The notes: a model not told the origin generated them from the letters alone. Positions 1 to 8,843 are shown, counted from the stretch's first letter. The stretch is 32,568 bases of DNA from Rhodococcus sp. (in: high G+C Gram-positive bacteria) (GCA_004211695.1 SEEV01000028.1:1-32568); one strand, 5' to 3'. A program made the numbers and translations.

Positions 1-39
1 GACTCGATCGGGAGACGGGTGTCGCACAATTCACTTCTG

Positions 40-1209
40 TCATGCCTGCAGGATCGCCATCGCGATCTCCGTGAGGCGTTCTCCGAGGTCGGCGCGCCGC
101 GGCTGGGGCCCCCACCGGACCGAGAAGAAGATCATCACCCGGGCCATGTCGATCTTTCTCATGCCCTCTGCGGTGTCGGTGTCGGGCAGCGCTTGGACGA
201 GGGCCTGGGGCCAGACGTCGTCGTAGTCGCTCACCAGCCGGTCGAACCGCCGTCGCTCGTGGTCGGGCAGCTCGCCCTGGTCGTAGACCATGATCCCCAG
301 CAGGTGCGGGTTCTCGAGCGCGAACTCCACGTGGCCGCCGACGATGCGCTCGAGTGCTTCGTGCGGCTCCTCGGCCAGCGCGAGGGCCGAGGTCGCCGAG
401 TGCCACATCCGGTCGGCGGCCGTCGTCATGGCGGCGACGAGCAGCTCGGTCTTGTTGTCGAAGTACCGGTAGGCACCGGAGCGCACGATTCCGGCGGCGT
501 CGGCGATGTCGCCCAGACCGACGGACTGGAAGCCGCGCTCGTCGAAGAGCCGGATCGCCGCGTTGAGCAGCAGGTCCCGGCGAGGCATCCGCACGCCGGC
601 GACCGCGTGCGAATCGTCGGGTCCCAGGCCGGGCAGCAATGCGACCGGCCCCGACGAGCCGAGCACGCATCTGGCGCTCGCCCACGCTGCGCGGTAGAGG
701 AGGTGTTCGGGCCGGGATCGAGAGAGGGGCTGGCGCGTCGTCGTCGGCATCGCGAAGACGCCGATGATCGCGACCGACAGCAGCACACAGTCGGACTCCG
801 GCAGATCCGGGCGTTCGTTGCGCAGGTGGGACCGGAACGTCTCCATCAGCGTGAAGGAGCGCTGGGCGACCGCTCCGCGCTGCTCGTCGTCGAGGTTGCG
901 GGACTCACGCAGCCAGATCGCGGCCAGGCCGTGCTGCTGCACGGTGAGGGCCGCCATCCGGCGCAACAGGTCGTCGAACCCGTCTGCCCCGGTCAGGACC
1001 TCCTCGATGGAGTCGACCACGGAGTGCACCGTGTCCGCCAGGAGGTCCTGCTTGTTGTGGTAGTGGCGGTAGAGGGCGGGAGCGGTCATCCCCACGGCCT
1101 CGGCGACGTCTGCCATGGAGACGTTGTGGTACCCACGGTCGCGGAAGAGCTCGGCTGCCGCCGCTCGGATCAAGGCCTTGCGGTTGCGCGGCCGGGTCCC
1201 CGTCGCCAT
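40..1209 (-). CDS. Tandem TetR-family regulator (two TetR units in one chain)
   Basis: The 389-residue protein carries two complete TetR DNA-binding domains. The first is at residues 9-56, with the recognition helix region ending in ALYRHYHNKQDLL. The second is at about 209-257, with GAYRYFDNKTELL. Each is followed by its own helical segment of some 130-150 residues. Ordinary TetR proteins are about 200 residues and act as homodimers, so this chain is about twice normal length and could fold as an intramolecular pseudo-dimer; that last point is inference. It is transcribed away from the acyl-CoA ligase at 1454, with a perfect 19-bp palindrome (1333-1351) between them, so autoregulation and control of the ligase operon are likely. 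The ligand is unknown, but an acyl-CoA would fit the neighbours. The ATG at 1209 leaves the first HTH intact. Confidence 0.9.
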   Translation of the reverse strand: MATGTRPRNRKALIRAAAAELFRDRGYHNVSMADVAEAVGMTAPALYRHYHNKQDLLADTVHSVVDSIEEVLTGADGFDDLLRRMAALTVQQHGLAAIWLRESRNLDDEQRGAVAQRSFTLMETFRSHLRNERPDLPESDCVLLSVAIIGVFAMPTTTRQPLSRSRPEHLLYRAAWASARCVLGSSGPVALLPGLGPDDSHAVAGVRMPRRDLLLNAAIRLFDERGFQSVGLGDIADAAGIVRSGAYRYFDNKTELLVAAMTTAADRMWHSATSALALAEEPHEALERIVGGHVEFALENPHLLGIMVYDQGELPDHERRRFDRLVSDYDDVWPQALVQALPDTDTAEGMRKIDMARVMIFFSVRWGPQPRRADLGERLTEIAMAILQA

Positions 1210-1332
1210 TCACCTCACGACCTTTCGTATGCGCCCGGGCAGCCTACCGATCCACTCGGGTGAACTGCGGGCCTTCCCGTCGTCGACGGTGTGCGCACGA
1301 GTGACGTCGCAGGCTTGGGACGACTTCCGTGA

Positions 1333-1351
1333 CGTCCGATTCTATCGGACG
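1333..1351. promoter_or_regulatory. Palindromic operator candidate between tandem TetR gene and ligase operon
   Basis: CGTCCGAT-TCT-ATCGGACG is a perfect inverted repeat with 8-bp arms and a 3-base spacer. It sits in the 244-bp divergent intergenic region. On the minus strand a possible -10 element TAGAAT (1339-1344) lies inside the palindrome, which would suit autorepression of the TetR gene. The assignment to that regulator is inferred from position only. Confidence 0.5.
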
Positions 1352-1453
1352 CCACTCGGTGCAACGGTTCGATTACCGCTCTGAGTCGTTTCATTGCCAG
1401 CCAGCGTGACGTGTGATTCACTTATTTTGCGAACCTTCCCTACAGGAGCCCCC

Positions 1454-3283
1454 ATGAGCAACCCCCCGACCTTCTGTCACGTCTTCCAGGAGACCGCCGC
1501 GGCCAACCCGGACAGAGTCGCGCTGCGCACACCGGGCGGCGCGGTGTCGATCACGTGGAGCGAGTACGCCGACCGGGTTCGGACGATCGCGGCGGGGCTT
1601 GCACAGCTGGGTGTCCGAGCGGGTGACACGGTGGCCCTGATGCTCACCAACCGGCCCGAGTTCCACCTCGTCGACACGGCGGTACTCCATCTCGGCGCAG
1701 CGCCGTTCTCGGTGTACAACACCAACCCCGTGGAAACGATCCGATACCTGTTCGACAACGCCGAGAACCGGGTGGTGGTCTGCGAGGAGGCCTTCGTCCC
1801 GGTGCTGCTCGAGGCGCAGGCGCAGGGCAGCAGTATCGAGCACATCGTCTGCGTCGACGGAGAGCCTCACGGCACCATCAGCCTCGCGGACGTCGAGGCC
1901 ACGCCTGCACCGGAATTCGACTTCGATGCGACCTGGCGGGCAGTCCGGCCGGACGACCTGCTGACCATCGTGTATACCTCGGGCACCACCGGCACACCCA
2001 AGGGCGTCGAGCTCACACACGCCGGCACGCTGGTGAGCGCCCGGGCCACCATCAGGGCAGACCTCGGACCGCGAGTCCACGAGCGTGTGCTTTCCTACCT
2101 TCCCGACGCGCACGTGGCCAACCGGCTGCTCGCCCACTACGTGGCGATGGTTCAAGCGGCCGAGGTGACGGACATCGCGAATCCGAGGGACGTGCTCGCT
2201 GGTCTGGTCGAGGTCCGCCCACACGTCTTCTTCGGTGTCCCGCAGACCTGGTACAAGCTCAGGACCGGAATCCAACTGGCGGTGGCCGCCCAGACCAACG
2301 AGGCCGAGCGGGAAGCCGCCGCGTGGGCGTTCGAGATCGGGATGCGCAAGGTCCGTGCCGAGCAGGCGGGTGAGAATCCCGACAGCGAGCTCCTGACACA
2401 GCACGCCGAGGCCGACCGGCTCGTCCTCGCTCCGCTCCGGGCGCTTTTGGGCCTCGACGAGCTCCGGGTGGCCGCCTCAGGTGCCGCCCCGGTGACCCCC
2501 GACGCCCACGAGTTCATGATGATGCTCGGTATCCCTGTCCGCGAGGTCTACGGCATGACGGAGAGCTCCGCAATCGCGACGACGCACCCACCTGACGACA
2601 TTCGGGTCGGCACGGTCGGCACGCCGTACCCCGACGTCGAGGTGAGCCTGGCCGACGACGGTGAGCTGCTGATCCGCGGTCCGGTTGTGATGCGGGGCTA
2701 TCGCAAGGAAGCCGAGAAGACGGCCGAGGCCATCGACGCCGAAGGGTGGCTTCACACCGGTGACATCGCCACCATCCAGGACGGCCACGTTGCGATCGTG
2801 GACCGAAAGAAGGACCTCATCATCAACGCCTCCGGCAAGAACATGTCCCCGTCCCACATCGAGAGCACGGTCCGCGACGCATGTCCGCTGGCCGGCCTGG
2901 TCGTCGCGATCGCGGACCACAGACCGTTCGTCTCCCTCCTGGTGGTGCTCGACCCCGATGCCGCAGCCGTGTTCGCGGCGCAACACAGCCTTCCGTCCGA
3001 CATCGCCGCCCTCGCCGCTCATTCCTCCCTGCAGGACGCCATGCAACAAGGGATCGACGTCGCCAACTCGAAGCTGTCACGCGCCGAACAGGTGCGCGCG
3101 TTCACTGTGATGCCCGAGTACTGGCAGCCCGGCAGCGACGTACTCACCCCCACGATGAAGGTGCGCCGCAAGTCCGTCAACGATCGTTACGCCGCGCAGA
3201 TCGCCGCGATGTATCCGCCGGAACCGACGGGCGTGTGTGACGGTGCTTCACGGTCGCATGTCGATCTGGAGGCGAAGGGATGA
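1454..3283 (+). CDS. Long-chain type acyl-CoA synthetase (AMP-forming)
   Basis: This 609-residue adenylate-forming enzyme would activate a carboxylic acid to its acyl-CoA via acyl-AMP. The P-loop-like motif YTSGTTGTPKG is at residues 174-184, followed by YGMTESS in the middle of the chain, LHTGDIA, and a KNMSPSHIE segment. The domain order and the insertion between motifs resemble the FAA1/long-chain group rather than acetyl-CoA synthetases. An upstream in-frame start exists at 1394, but the ATG at 1454 has AGGAG at 1444-1448 and places the conserved N-terminus correctly. Its stop overlaps the next start (ATGA), so ligase and acyl-CoA dehydrogenase are translationally coupled. Chain length and substrate cannot be told from sequence. 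Confidence 0.93.
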   Translation: MSNPPTFCHVFQETAAANPDRVALRTPGGAVSITWSEYADRVRTIAAGLAQLGVRAGDTVALMLTNRPEFHLVDTAVLHLGAAPFSVYNTNPVETIRYLFDNAENRVVVCEEAFVPVLLEAQAQGSSIEHIVCVDGEPHGTISLADVEATPAPEFDFDATWRAVRPDDLLTIVYTSGTTGTPKGVELTHAGTLVSARATIRADLGPRVHERVLSYLPDAHVANRLLAHYVAMVQAAEVTDIANPRDVLAGLVEVRPHVFFGVPQTWYKLRTGIQLAVAAQTNEAEREAAAWAFEIGMRKVRAEQAGENPDSELLTQHAEADRLVLAPLRALLGLDELRVAASGAAPVTPDAHEFMMMLGIPVREVYGMTESSAIATTHPPDDIRVGTVGTPYPDVEVSLADDGELLIRGPVVMRGYRKEAEKTAEAIDAEGWLHTGDIATIQDGHVAIVDRKKDLIINASGKNMSPSHIESTVRDACPLAGLVVAIADHRPFVSLLVVLDPDAAAVFAAQHSLPSDIAALAAHSSLQDAMQQGIDVANSKLSRAEQVRAFTVMPEYWQPGSDVLTPTMKVRRKSVNDRYAAQIAAMYPPEPTGVCDGASRSHVDLEAKG

Positions 3284-4461
3284 GAGTGGCTGCGAAGGAG
3301 AACCATTCGCGGGGTGGACGCGGGTACGTCTCCTCCTGGCGTGATGACGAGGTCCGCGCGGTCGGGTCGCTGGCGGAGAAGTTCTTCACCGACCTGCTTG
3401 CCCATCGGGAGCGATGGGAGGCCCAGCACCAGGTCGACCCCGAGATCTGGACGAAGGCCGGAGCGTTGGGTCTGCTGTGTTGCTCGATCCCCGAGGAGTA
3501 CGGCGGCGGTGGCGGGACCTTCGCGCACGACCTCGCGGTTCTGGAGGCACAGTCGCTCGTGGGTGAGCTGTCCTTCGGCAACGCCGTGCACAGCGGCGTC
3601 GTCGCGCACTACCTCCTCGCCTATGGCACCGAGGAACAGCGATACCGGTGGCTACCGGGCATGGCCTCCGGCGAGCTGATCGCGGCAGTCGCGATGAGCG
3701 AGCCCAGCGGCGGTTCGGACCTGAAGAACCTCAAAACCAAGGCCGAGCGAGAAGGCGACAGCTACGTCGTGAACGGGGCGAAGACCTTCATCTCCAACGG
3801 CGCGACCGCCGACCTCATCCTGCTCGCTGTCAAGACCGACACCTCTGCTGGGGCACGGGGCATCTCGCTGCTCCTGGTGGAGACCGCCGACTGCCCAGGT
3901 TTCACCCGAGGACGCGTCCTCGACAAGGTCGGCCTGCCCGGTCAGGACACCGCGGAGCTGTTCTTCGAAGACGTTCGCGTTCCGACCGAGCACCTGCTCG
4001 GCGAGGTCGAAGGCCAGGGCTTCGCCCAATTGATGTCCTTGCTGCCGCAAGAGCGCCTCTACATCGGGCTCCAAGCCGTCGCAGCCATGGAGACCGCGCT
4101 GGCCGAGACGATCACCTATGTGAAGAGCCGCCAGGCATTCGACCAGACGATCTTCGACTTCCAGAACACCAAGTTCGTGCTTGCCGAATGCGCGACCGTG
4201 ACGCACGCGTCCCGCGTGTTCATCGACTCCTGCATCCAGAGACACCTCGATGGCGGCCTCGACTCCGCCACCGCCGCCATGGCCAAGTGGTGGCTCACCG
4301 AGCAGCAAGGCGAGGTCATCGACAAGTGCGTCCAGCTCTTCGGCGGCTACGGCTACATGAGGGAGTACAAGATCGCGCGAATGTACGCCGACGCACGCGT
4401 ACAGCGGATCTACGGGGGCTCGAACGAGACCATGAAAGACATTGTCGCCCGCTCCCTCTGA
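3280..4461 (+). CDS. Acyl-CoA dehydrogenase, homotetrameric type
   Basis: This 393-residue flavoprotein would introduce the alpha-beta double bond into the acyl-CoA made by the upstream ligase, passing electrons to ETF. The FAD/substrate motif AMSEPSGGSDL is at 138-148, NGAKTFISNG follows near 165, and the QLFGGYGYM segment and IYGGSNETMK lie near the C-terminus. Glu383 of GGSNE occupies the position of the catalytic base in short/medium-chain family members. Both halves of a standard enzyme are present in one chain, unlike the paired subunits elsewhere in the window. The ATG overlaps the ligase stop by four bases and has a strong GGAGG/AAGGG leader. About 20 residues precede the first conserved helix, slightly longer than usual. 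Confidence 0.94.
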   Translation: MRVAAKENHSRGGRGYVSSWRDDEVRAVGSLAEKFFTDLLAHRERWEAQHQVDPEIWTKAGALGLLCCSIPEEYGGGGGTFAHDLAVLEAQSLVGELSFGNAVHSGVVAHYLLAYGTEEQRYRWLPGMASGELIAAVAMSEPSGGSDLKNLKTKAEREGDSYVVNGAKTFISNGATADLILLAVKTDTSAGARGISLLLVETADCPGFTRGRVLDKVGLPGQDTAELFFEDVRVPTEHLLGEVEGQGFAQLMSLLPQERLYIGLQAVAAMETALAETITYVKSRQAFDQTIFDFQNTKFVLAECATVTHASRVFIDSCIQRHLDGGLDSATAAMAKWWLTEQQGEVIDKCVQLFGGYGYMREYKIARMYADARVQRIYGGSNETMKDIVARSL

Positions 4462-4570
4462 CCCCGCGCGAACCCATCGAGCGAGCTTCACCGCGCCGCT
4501 CGACGGCAACACAACGACGATCGAGTCCCTTTGGACGAAATCACCACTGAACCGACAGGAGCAACTTCCG

Positions 4571-4636
4571 ATGCGCACCCAGACCGCGTCAGGCGAGCCC
4601 AGACCGCATGCCATGGTGGGAGGTGGGTCGCGATGA
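4571..4636 (+). CDS. Possible 21-residue leader peptide coupled to the crotonase gene
   Basis: An ATG at 4571 is preceded by AGGAG (4557-4561) at ideal spacing and opens a 21-codon frame whose stop overlaps the next ATG as ATGA (4633-4636). That gives a short coding unit directly coupled to the enoyl-CoA hydratase-like gene. The peptide begins MRTQTASGEP and shows no run of a single amino acid, so classical attenuation is not evident. It could equally be a chance frame in an untranslated leader. The ribosome site is the main support. Confidence 0.35.
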   Translation: MRTQTASGEPRPHAMVGGGSR

Positions 4637-5379
4637 CCGACCAGCTCGTCCGGTGCGAAACGTACGACCGGACCGCCGTCCTCACGCTCGCCCGGCCCGA
4701 GTCGCGCAACGCCCTCAACGGCCCGGTGCTCCAGGAGCTGACCGCCGCGATGGCAGCGGCCGACCAGGACGACGCCGTCGACGCGATCGTGCTCACCGGT
4801 GCCGGCCCCGCGTTCTGCGCCGGCATCGATCTCAAGGCCGTCGCCGCCCAGGACCCCTACCTGATGAGACTCGTGGGAGCAGCCTCGCACGCGCCGTGGC
4901 CGGCGACCGCCAAACCGGTCATCGGCGCCATCAACGGCTCTGCGGTTACGGGCGGGCTCGAGGTCGCACTGCACTGCGACTTCCTGATCGCGTCCGAGCG
5001 TGCGACTTTCGCCGACACCCACGCCCGGGTCGGGGTGCTGCCCTGCTGGGGCCTGACCGTCCTGCTGCCGGCCGCTGTCGGCCGCCGCACCGCGATCAGG
5101 ATGAGTATGACCGGCGAACCCCTCGATGCGGCAGCTGCCCACGCCGCCGGACTCGTGACCCAGGTGGTCGCCCATGACGACCTCATCCCCGCCGCGCTCT
5201 CCGCCGGCGTCCAGATCTCACGCGGCCACGCCCTCGCCGCACGAACCCTGCTGGCGTCCTACCGGCGAGCCGACCGGGCAATCCGCGACGCCGGCTACGA
5301 CGTCGAGAGCCACACCGCGCAGAACTGGAACACCCTCGCTCATGCCGGCGCGACGCGACCACCCGGCATGCCGGGCTGA
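4633..5379 (+). CDS. Enoyl-CoA hydratase/isomerase family protein (crotonase)
   Basis: The 248-residue crotonase-fold protein has RNALNG and the oxyanion-hole segment AFCAGIDLK, followed by the second oxyanion segment NGSAVTGGLEVAL. By eye the Glu of GGLE matches the first catalytic glutamate of classical enoyl-CoA hydratase (rat Glu144). The position of the second (Glu164) is His in the segment FADTHARVG. Hydration may therefore be altered or replaced by isomerisation or another crotonase reaction. ATG 4633 is chosen because GGAGG stands at 4619-4623; a longer frame opens at 4531 but its extra residues are not family-like. It follows the ligase and dehydrogenase by 171 bp and would take the next beta-oxidation step. 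Confidence 0.9.
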   Translation: MTDQLVRCETYDRTAVLTLARPESRNALNGPVLQELTAAMAAADQDDAVDAIVLTGAGPAFCAGIDLKAVAAQDPYLMRLVGAASHAPWPATAKPVIGAINGSAVTGGLEVALHCDFLIASERATFADTHARVGVLPCWGLTVLLPAAVGRRTAIRMSMTGEPLDAAAAHAAGLVTQVVAHDDLIPAALSAGVQISRGHALAARTLLASYRRADRAIRDAGYDVESHTAQNWNTLAHAGATRPPGMPG

Positions 5380-5461
5380 GGTGCCGATCAACTCGGTCAG
5401 CTCACGCACCCCCTCATCCCATCACCTCACCAACAGCATTTGCGTCAAGGAGAGACACATC

Positions 5462-5983
5462 ATGAGCAATTCGGACCAGCTCGTCGGCCGTTGCGTCGTC
5501 ACCGGGATCGAGGACGGTCGCTCCACGATCATCAGCGACGGCCCGGGCGCGACCCGGTTCGTGACCCCGATATTCGGCGCGGTCGACCTGTGGCAGGTCG
5601 ACGCCCTCCCGGCGGTAGTCGGCTCGGAGAGCACCCTGGGCGAGACGATCGTGCTCGACCCACCGGCAGGCGGGCTCGTGGTGCGGATGCTCCAATTCCC
5701 TCCAGACGCCGAATGGCAAGGCACCGACGCCTTCGCCGACGCGATGGGCGAGGTCGGCGCCGGCGACACCCACGTCGACAGCGACGTCCCCGGGATGCAC
5801 GTCACCGACACGGTCGACGTCCTGACCGTCGTGGAGGGCGAGATCTACGTCGTCCTCGAGGAAACAGAAACCCTGCTCCGGGTCGGCGACTCCGTGGTGC
5901 AGCGAGGTACCAAGCACGCGTGGAGCAACCGGTCCGACCGGCCCGCTGTCCTCGTCGCAACCATGATGTCCACCACCCGCTGA
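5462..5983 (+). CDS. Cupin-domain protein
   Basis: This 173-residue protein has an N-terminal beta-rich segment and a C-terminal cupin barrel at about residues 105-170. Visible elements are GMHVTDTVDV, VVEGEIYVVL, GDSVVQRGTKHAW and a final VLVATM strand. The pattern (His-x-Thr-x-Thr, Glu-Gly-Glu, Gln-Arg-Gly-Thr-x-His-Ala-Trp) is that of small single-domain cupins often found in actinobacterial catabolic loci. Their chemistry is mostly unknown, and I do not assign a reaction. Start ATG 5462 follows AAGGAGAG (5447-5454). The gene closes the first operon, 82 bp after the crotonase. It might act on an unusual intermediate of that pathway, but this is inference from position. Confidence 0.88.
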   Translation: MSNSDQLVGRCVVTGIEDGRSTIISDGPGATRFVTPIFGAVDLWQVDALPAVVGSESTLGETIVLDPPAGGLVVRMLQFPPDAEWQGTDAFADAMGEVGAGDTHVDSDVPGMHVTDTVDVLTVVEGEIYVVLEETETLLRVGDSVVQRGTKHAWSNRSDRPAVLVATMMSTTR

Positions 5984-5994
5984 GGAGCAGCAGC

Positions 5995-6395
5995 CGAGCC
6001 CGATCGGAGACACGCCGGACCGCCCAACCTTCGCGGACCGAACGTCACGCGCTCCGCCGGTGGGTACACCTCGCGCTGCCTTTCGCTCGGAGACCGACGT
6101 CGGCTCGGCCCGGTAAGCCTTCTCGGGTTCCTCCGTGGCAGCGGGCGCTTGTTGGGCGTCGTGGTGCCGGAACACCATGTGGGTATTCGTGGCATTGAGC
6201 TCGCACAGCATGTTCGCCGCGCGCAGCCGTTCCCACCCGATACGGTTTCCCGGGGACGAGCCCGCCGACCTCGATATCGGTCACTTCCGGTCTTTCACTA
6301 CCCGCAAGGACAGCGTGGCCTACGAGGACCGACCCTGATCCGCAGTGCACCTCATTGATGACGCCAAGCGAATCCAGGCTGACGTACTCCGTCAC
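5995..6395 (-). pseudogene. Possible decayed coding frame, function unknown
   Basis: On the minus strand a frame opening at a GTG (6395) reads plausibly as protein to about 6250 (for example RPEVTDIEVGGLVPGKP). It then loses that character, while a second minus-strand frame, open from 6280, continues with a plausible segment (RLRAANMLCELNATNTHMV, ending near 5995). A frameshift around 6250-6280 would join them. No family is recognised and there is no clear ribosome site. This could be a degraded gene or chance open frames in GC-rich DNA. Confidence 0.25.
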
Positions 6396-6429
6396 TTCTC
6401 GAGACGCTGCGGGGGGCGCCGAGCCCAGT

Positions 6430-6823
6430 TCACGATGTCCCCTGCATGTTCCGGCAGAGAAGATCCGGAGTGATGGTCCATCCGGTGGCGGCGAGCCATC
6501 GTTGCACCCGCACGGTCAGCTCGCCGTTCTCGGCCTGCTTGGCGAGTGACCCGGTGAGGATGGGGCAATCGCCGCAGATGCCGCAGGCGATGTCGACGGT
6601 GTAGCCACATCACCGCGAGGGCAGCGCGCTGGTGCACCGCCTCGGAGCGGGTGGTGGGTTCGTGCCCACAGGTCGGACGTCTCCGAGACGTTGGCAATGG
6701 TGCAGGTCGATCGTCGACATCCTGCGTGATCGGTGCGATGTCCACCCGCTTGTTCAGATGCCCATACACCTTGGTGCGCAGCACTTTCAGCATGCTCGCG
6801 ATCTGCACGACAGTGTGGTCCAC
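6430..6823 (-). pseudogene. Remnant with serine-recombinase-like HTH and a Cys-rich fragment
   Basis: At 6823-6746 the minus strand encodes TVVQIASMLKVLRTKVYGHL. This fits the pattern I-A-x-x-L-x-V-x-R-x-x-V-Y-x-H-L of the C-terminal helix-turn-helix of resolvase/invertase recombinases. No catalytic N-terminal domain with its active serine is visible upstream. Further downstream, in another frame (6609-6430), a 60-codon stretch without a start codon reads CGICGDCP and then VRVQRWLAATGWTI before a stop. The disconnected frames suggest a decayed mobile-element or regulatory gene. The assignment is tentative. The rest of 5984-6949 shows nothing else I can support. Confidence 0.35.
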
Positions 6824-6949
6824 CGGCCGACGACCGCACGGGCTGTCCCGTCGACGCCGCCCACCTCCTGGCCGAGGCGGGAATCGGCGCTTCACATGTG
6901 TGAACCACTCGCCGGATACCGAGAGTATCGACGAGTGGTTGTGCACAGA

Positions 6950-8293
6950 CTATGCCTTGGTGCGGATGAGCTCGCGGTCCCGCTCGGGGTTCGCGAACAC
7001 CAGCACCAGGATTGCGGCGAGGGCACCGAGGATCCCAATGCCCTGGAACGTCAAGGCATACCCCTCGCCTGCGGTGGCAGCATTATCGACGATGACACCG
7101 GTCGCATACGGGGCGATGAGCCCGCCGACGGCGGCGAATGCCATGAATACACCCATTGTTCCGGCGGTCTGCTGCGGCGGGCACAGCTCAGAGATCGCCG
7201 CGCTTACCAGCGGAAGGGCTATCATTCCACACCCGTAGCCGATCGAGAGCACCACGACAGCGATCACTGGGATCCTTATCAGGGGTAGCGCGGTCAGAAC
7301 TGCCCCACAGAGCAGGACACCGGTGCACGGCACGATGACGCGGACCAGCCGCGAGGTGGCGCCTCGCTGGATCAGCCGGTCGGTGACCGAGCCGGAGGTC
7401 ACCATCAGGAGCAGTGCCACGATGGAGGGAGCCGCGAACATCGATCCGGCTTGCATTCTCGTATAGCCGAGGCCCTGCTCTAAATAGGACGGCAGCCAGG
7501 TCAATACGACCGTCGTCAGCGCATACATAACCATCGCCAGAACTGCGATGCTCACGAACGTGCGCGACAGGAAGATGCGACGCCAGGAAACAGACGGCTC
7601 GGTGTGCGCGAGAGCATTTACGCCGTCGGAACTTGTTGCGACAGCGACGGTCTCCACCGACTTGCCGGTGAACGGACCGTCTTTCCAGCCGATCAGCCAG
7701 CACACGACCCACACCATCCCCAGACCGGACAGCGCCACGATCGCTGCCCGCCAACCGTATTGGATCGTCACGAAAGTGAGGATGGGTGCGAGCGCGATCT
7801 TCGCGATGGACGCGGAGCCCAGGAGCAGCGCGCTCGGCAGACCACGCTTGGCCGGCGGGTGCCAGGAGTACGTGGCGGTGTGCATGAGCGCGGAGCCCGG
7901 CCCCTCGGCCAGTCCGAGCAGCATCCTGCTGACAATGAGCACCGTCAGGCTCGCGGCGATCACGAGCGGCAGCATGACCAGCGACCATGCGGCAGCGAGT
8001 GCAAGCAGTGCCCAGCGCAGGGTGAGGTACCTGGCCAACGGGCCGGCAAGGAACCCGCCGACGGTAAACGTAACGAAGAACAGCGAGCCGACGAGCCCGA
8101 TCTGGGCGTGATCGAGCCCGAGGTCATGCGCGAGCGGCTGAGCGACGATGCCGAGGACGGCCTTGTCTGCATAATTGACGACGTAGAGGAAGAGGACGAG
8201 GCCCGTCATTCCCCACGCACGTGTGGTGGTCGTCTGAGAGTCCTGCGGGGCGCGCGTGTCCGCGCGGTCGACGGAAAAGTTGGCTGTGGCCAT
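6950..8293 (-). CDS. MFS transporter, organic-acid type
   Basis: This 447-residue protein has about 12 hydrophobic membrane segments in the 6+6 arrangement of major-facilitator carriers, with a central cytoplasmic loop near residues 200-230. The first membrane segment carries NYADKAVLGIVAQ. The segment RMLLGLAEGPG in helix 4 resembles the anion:cation symporter group, which imports carboxylates with protons. It is likely to import the acid degraded by cluster A. The gene is separated from the regulator at 8844 by 550 bp, and its own promoter holds the best copy of the cluster operator (8393-8416). ATG 8293 follows AAGGAT. The transporter at 24713 in cluster B is a visible paralogue (NFADKAVLGFAG). 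Confidence 0.92.
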   Translation of the reverse strand: MATANFSVDRADTRAPQDSQTTTTRAWGMTGLVLFLYVVNYADKAVLGIVAQPLAHDLGLDHAQIGLVGSLFFVTFTVGGFLAGPLARYLTLRWALLALAAAWSLVMLPLVIAASLTVLIVSRMLLGLAEGPGSALMHTATYSWHPPAKRGLPSALLLGSASIAKIALAPILTFVTIQYGWRAAIVALSGLGMVWVVCWLIGWKDGPFTGKSVETVAVATSSDGVNALAHTEPSVSWRRIFLSRTFVSIAVLAMVMYALTTVVLTWLPSYLEQGLGYTRMQAGSMFAAPSIVALLLMVTSGSVTDRLIQRGATSRLVRVIVPCTGVLLCGAVLTALPLIRIPVIAVVVLSIGYGCGMIALPLVSAAISELCPPQQTAGTMGVFMAFAAVGGLIAPYATGVIVDNAATAGEGYALTFQGIGILGALAAILVLVFANPERDRELIRTKA

Positions 8294-8392
8294 GAGAATC
8301 CTTCATGAGGTTCGGGTCGAAATCAGTAGTCGAGTGAGGCCTTACGCATTTCCTGCAGAAATGGCGGTGCTCAGTCGGGGTCGGCCATCTTC

Positions 8393-8416
8393 TATTTCGA
8401 CATCACTGTCGAAATA
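8393..8416. promoter_or_regulatory. Operator copy 1 (TATTTCGACA-N4-TGTCGAAATA)
   Basis: This is a perfect inverted repeat with 10-bp arms and a 4-base spacer (TCAC), lying about 100 bp upstream of the MFS start. It is directly downstream of a -10-like hexamer, so a bound repressor would block initiation. It shares the core TCGACA-N4-TGTCGA with three other sites in the window. Confidence 0.8.
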
Positions 8417-8417
8417 A

Positions 8418-8446
8418 AGGCTAAAGTGATCGCGGTCACTCGTCAA
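8418..8446 (-). promoter_or_regulatory. Predicted sigma-70 type promoter of the MFS gene
   Basis: On the minus strand TTGACG (8446-8441) and TAGCCT (8423-8418) are separated by exactly 17 bases. Transcription would start inside or just before operator copy 1. The remainder of the 550-bp gap 8294-8843 contains no gene I can support. Confidence 0.55.
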
Positions 8447-8843
8447 CCCCCGGAGTGGCCACGGGTCGTCGACAGAGGTGACGTCGAAAAGCGTTCGCAT
8501 TCAGGACATTGCACCGAACGGTCACCGCCGCCATTCCCGATGCCCTGGAGGAAGGCTCCACTGCCGGGGTTCCGCGATGAGCTTCGCGTCGGAATCAGTC
8601 AGCTCTACGACGAGCGCCAGGCATCGCCAGCGGAAGTGTCCACGAACGCTGTGCGCGGCGGCATGCGCGCAGTGGGCAGCCCGAACCGCCAGAGGGGGTC
8701 AACCAATCGTCCAGCACAGCAATCCCATTCACGGCTCACTGTGCGCGATTGTTACCGACCCCGGGCGGTCGTACGAGCTTCCACGATCCGCACCGTCGAT
8801 TGTCATCGGGTTTCGGGCTTGGAAAAGCCGTCCCGTGTGGGGG

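Noticed and set aside
19..1263. 414-codon plus-strand frame opposite the tandem TetR gene
   Set aside because: His/Arg/Val-rich shadow sequence without domain features; the minus-strand TetR domains are unmistakable.
3652..5175. Long minus-strand open frame opposite the ACAD and crotonase of operon 1
   Set aside because: Composition is typical of a shadow frame and it covers parts of two well-supported genes.
8468..8486. Partial match TCGACA...CGTCGA upstream of the MFS promoter
   Set aside because: The right arm lacks TGTCGA and the spacing is wrong, so it is not counted as a fifth operator.
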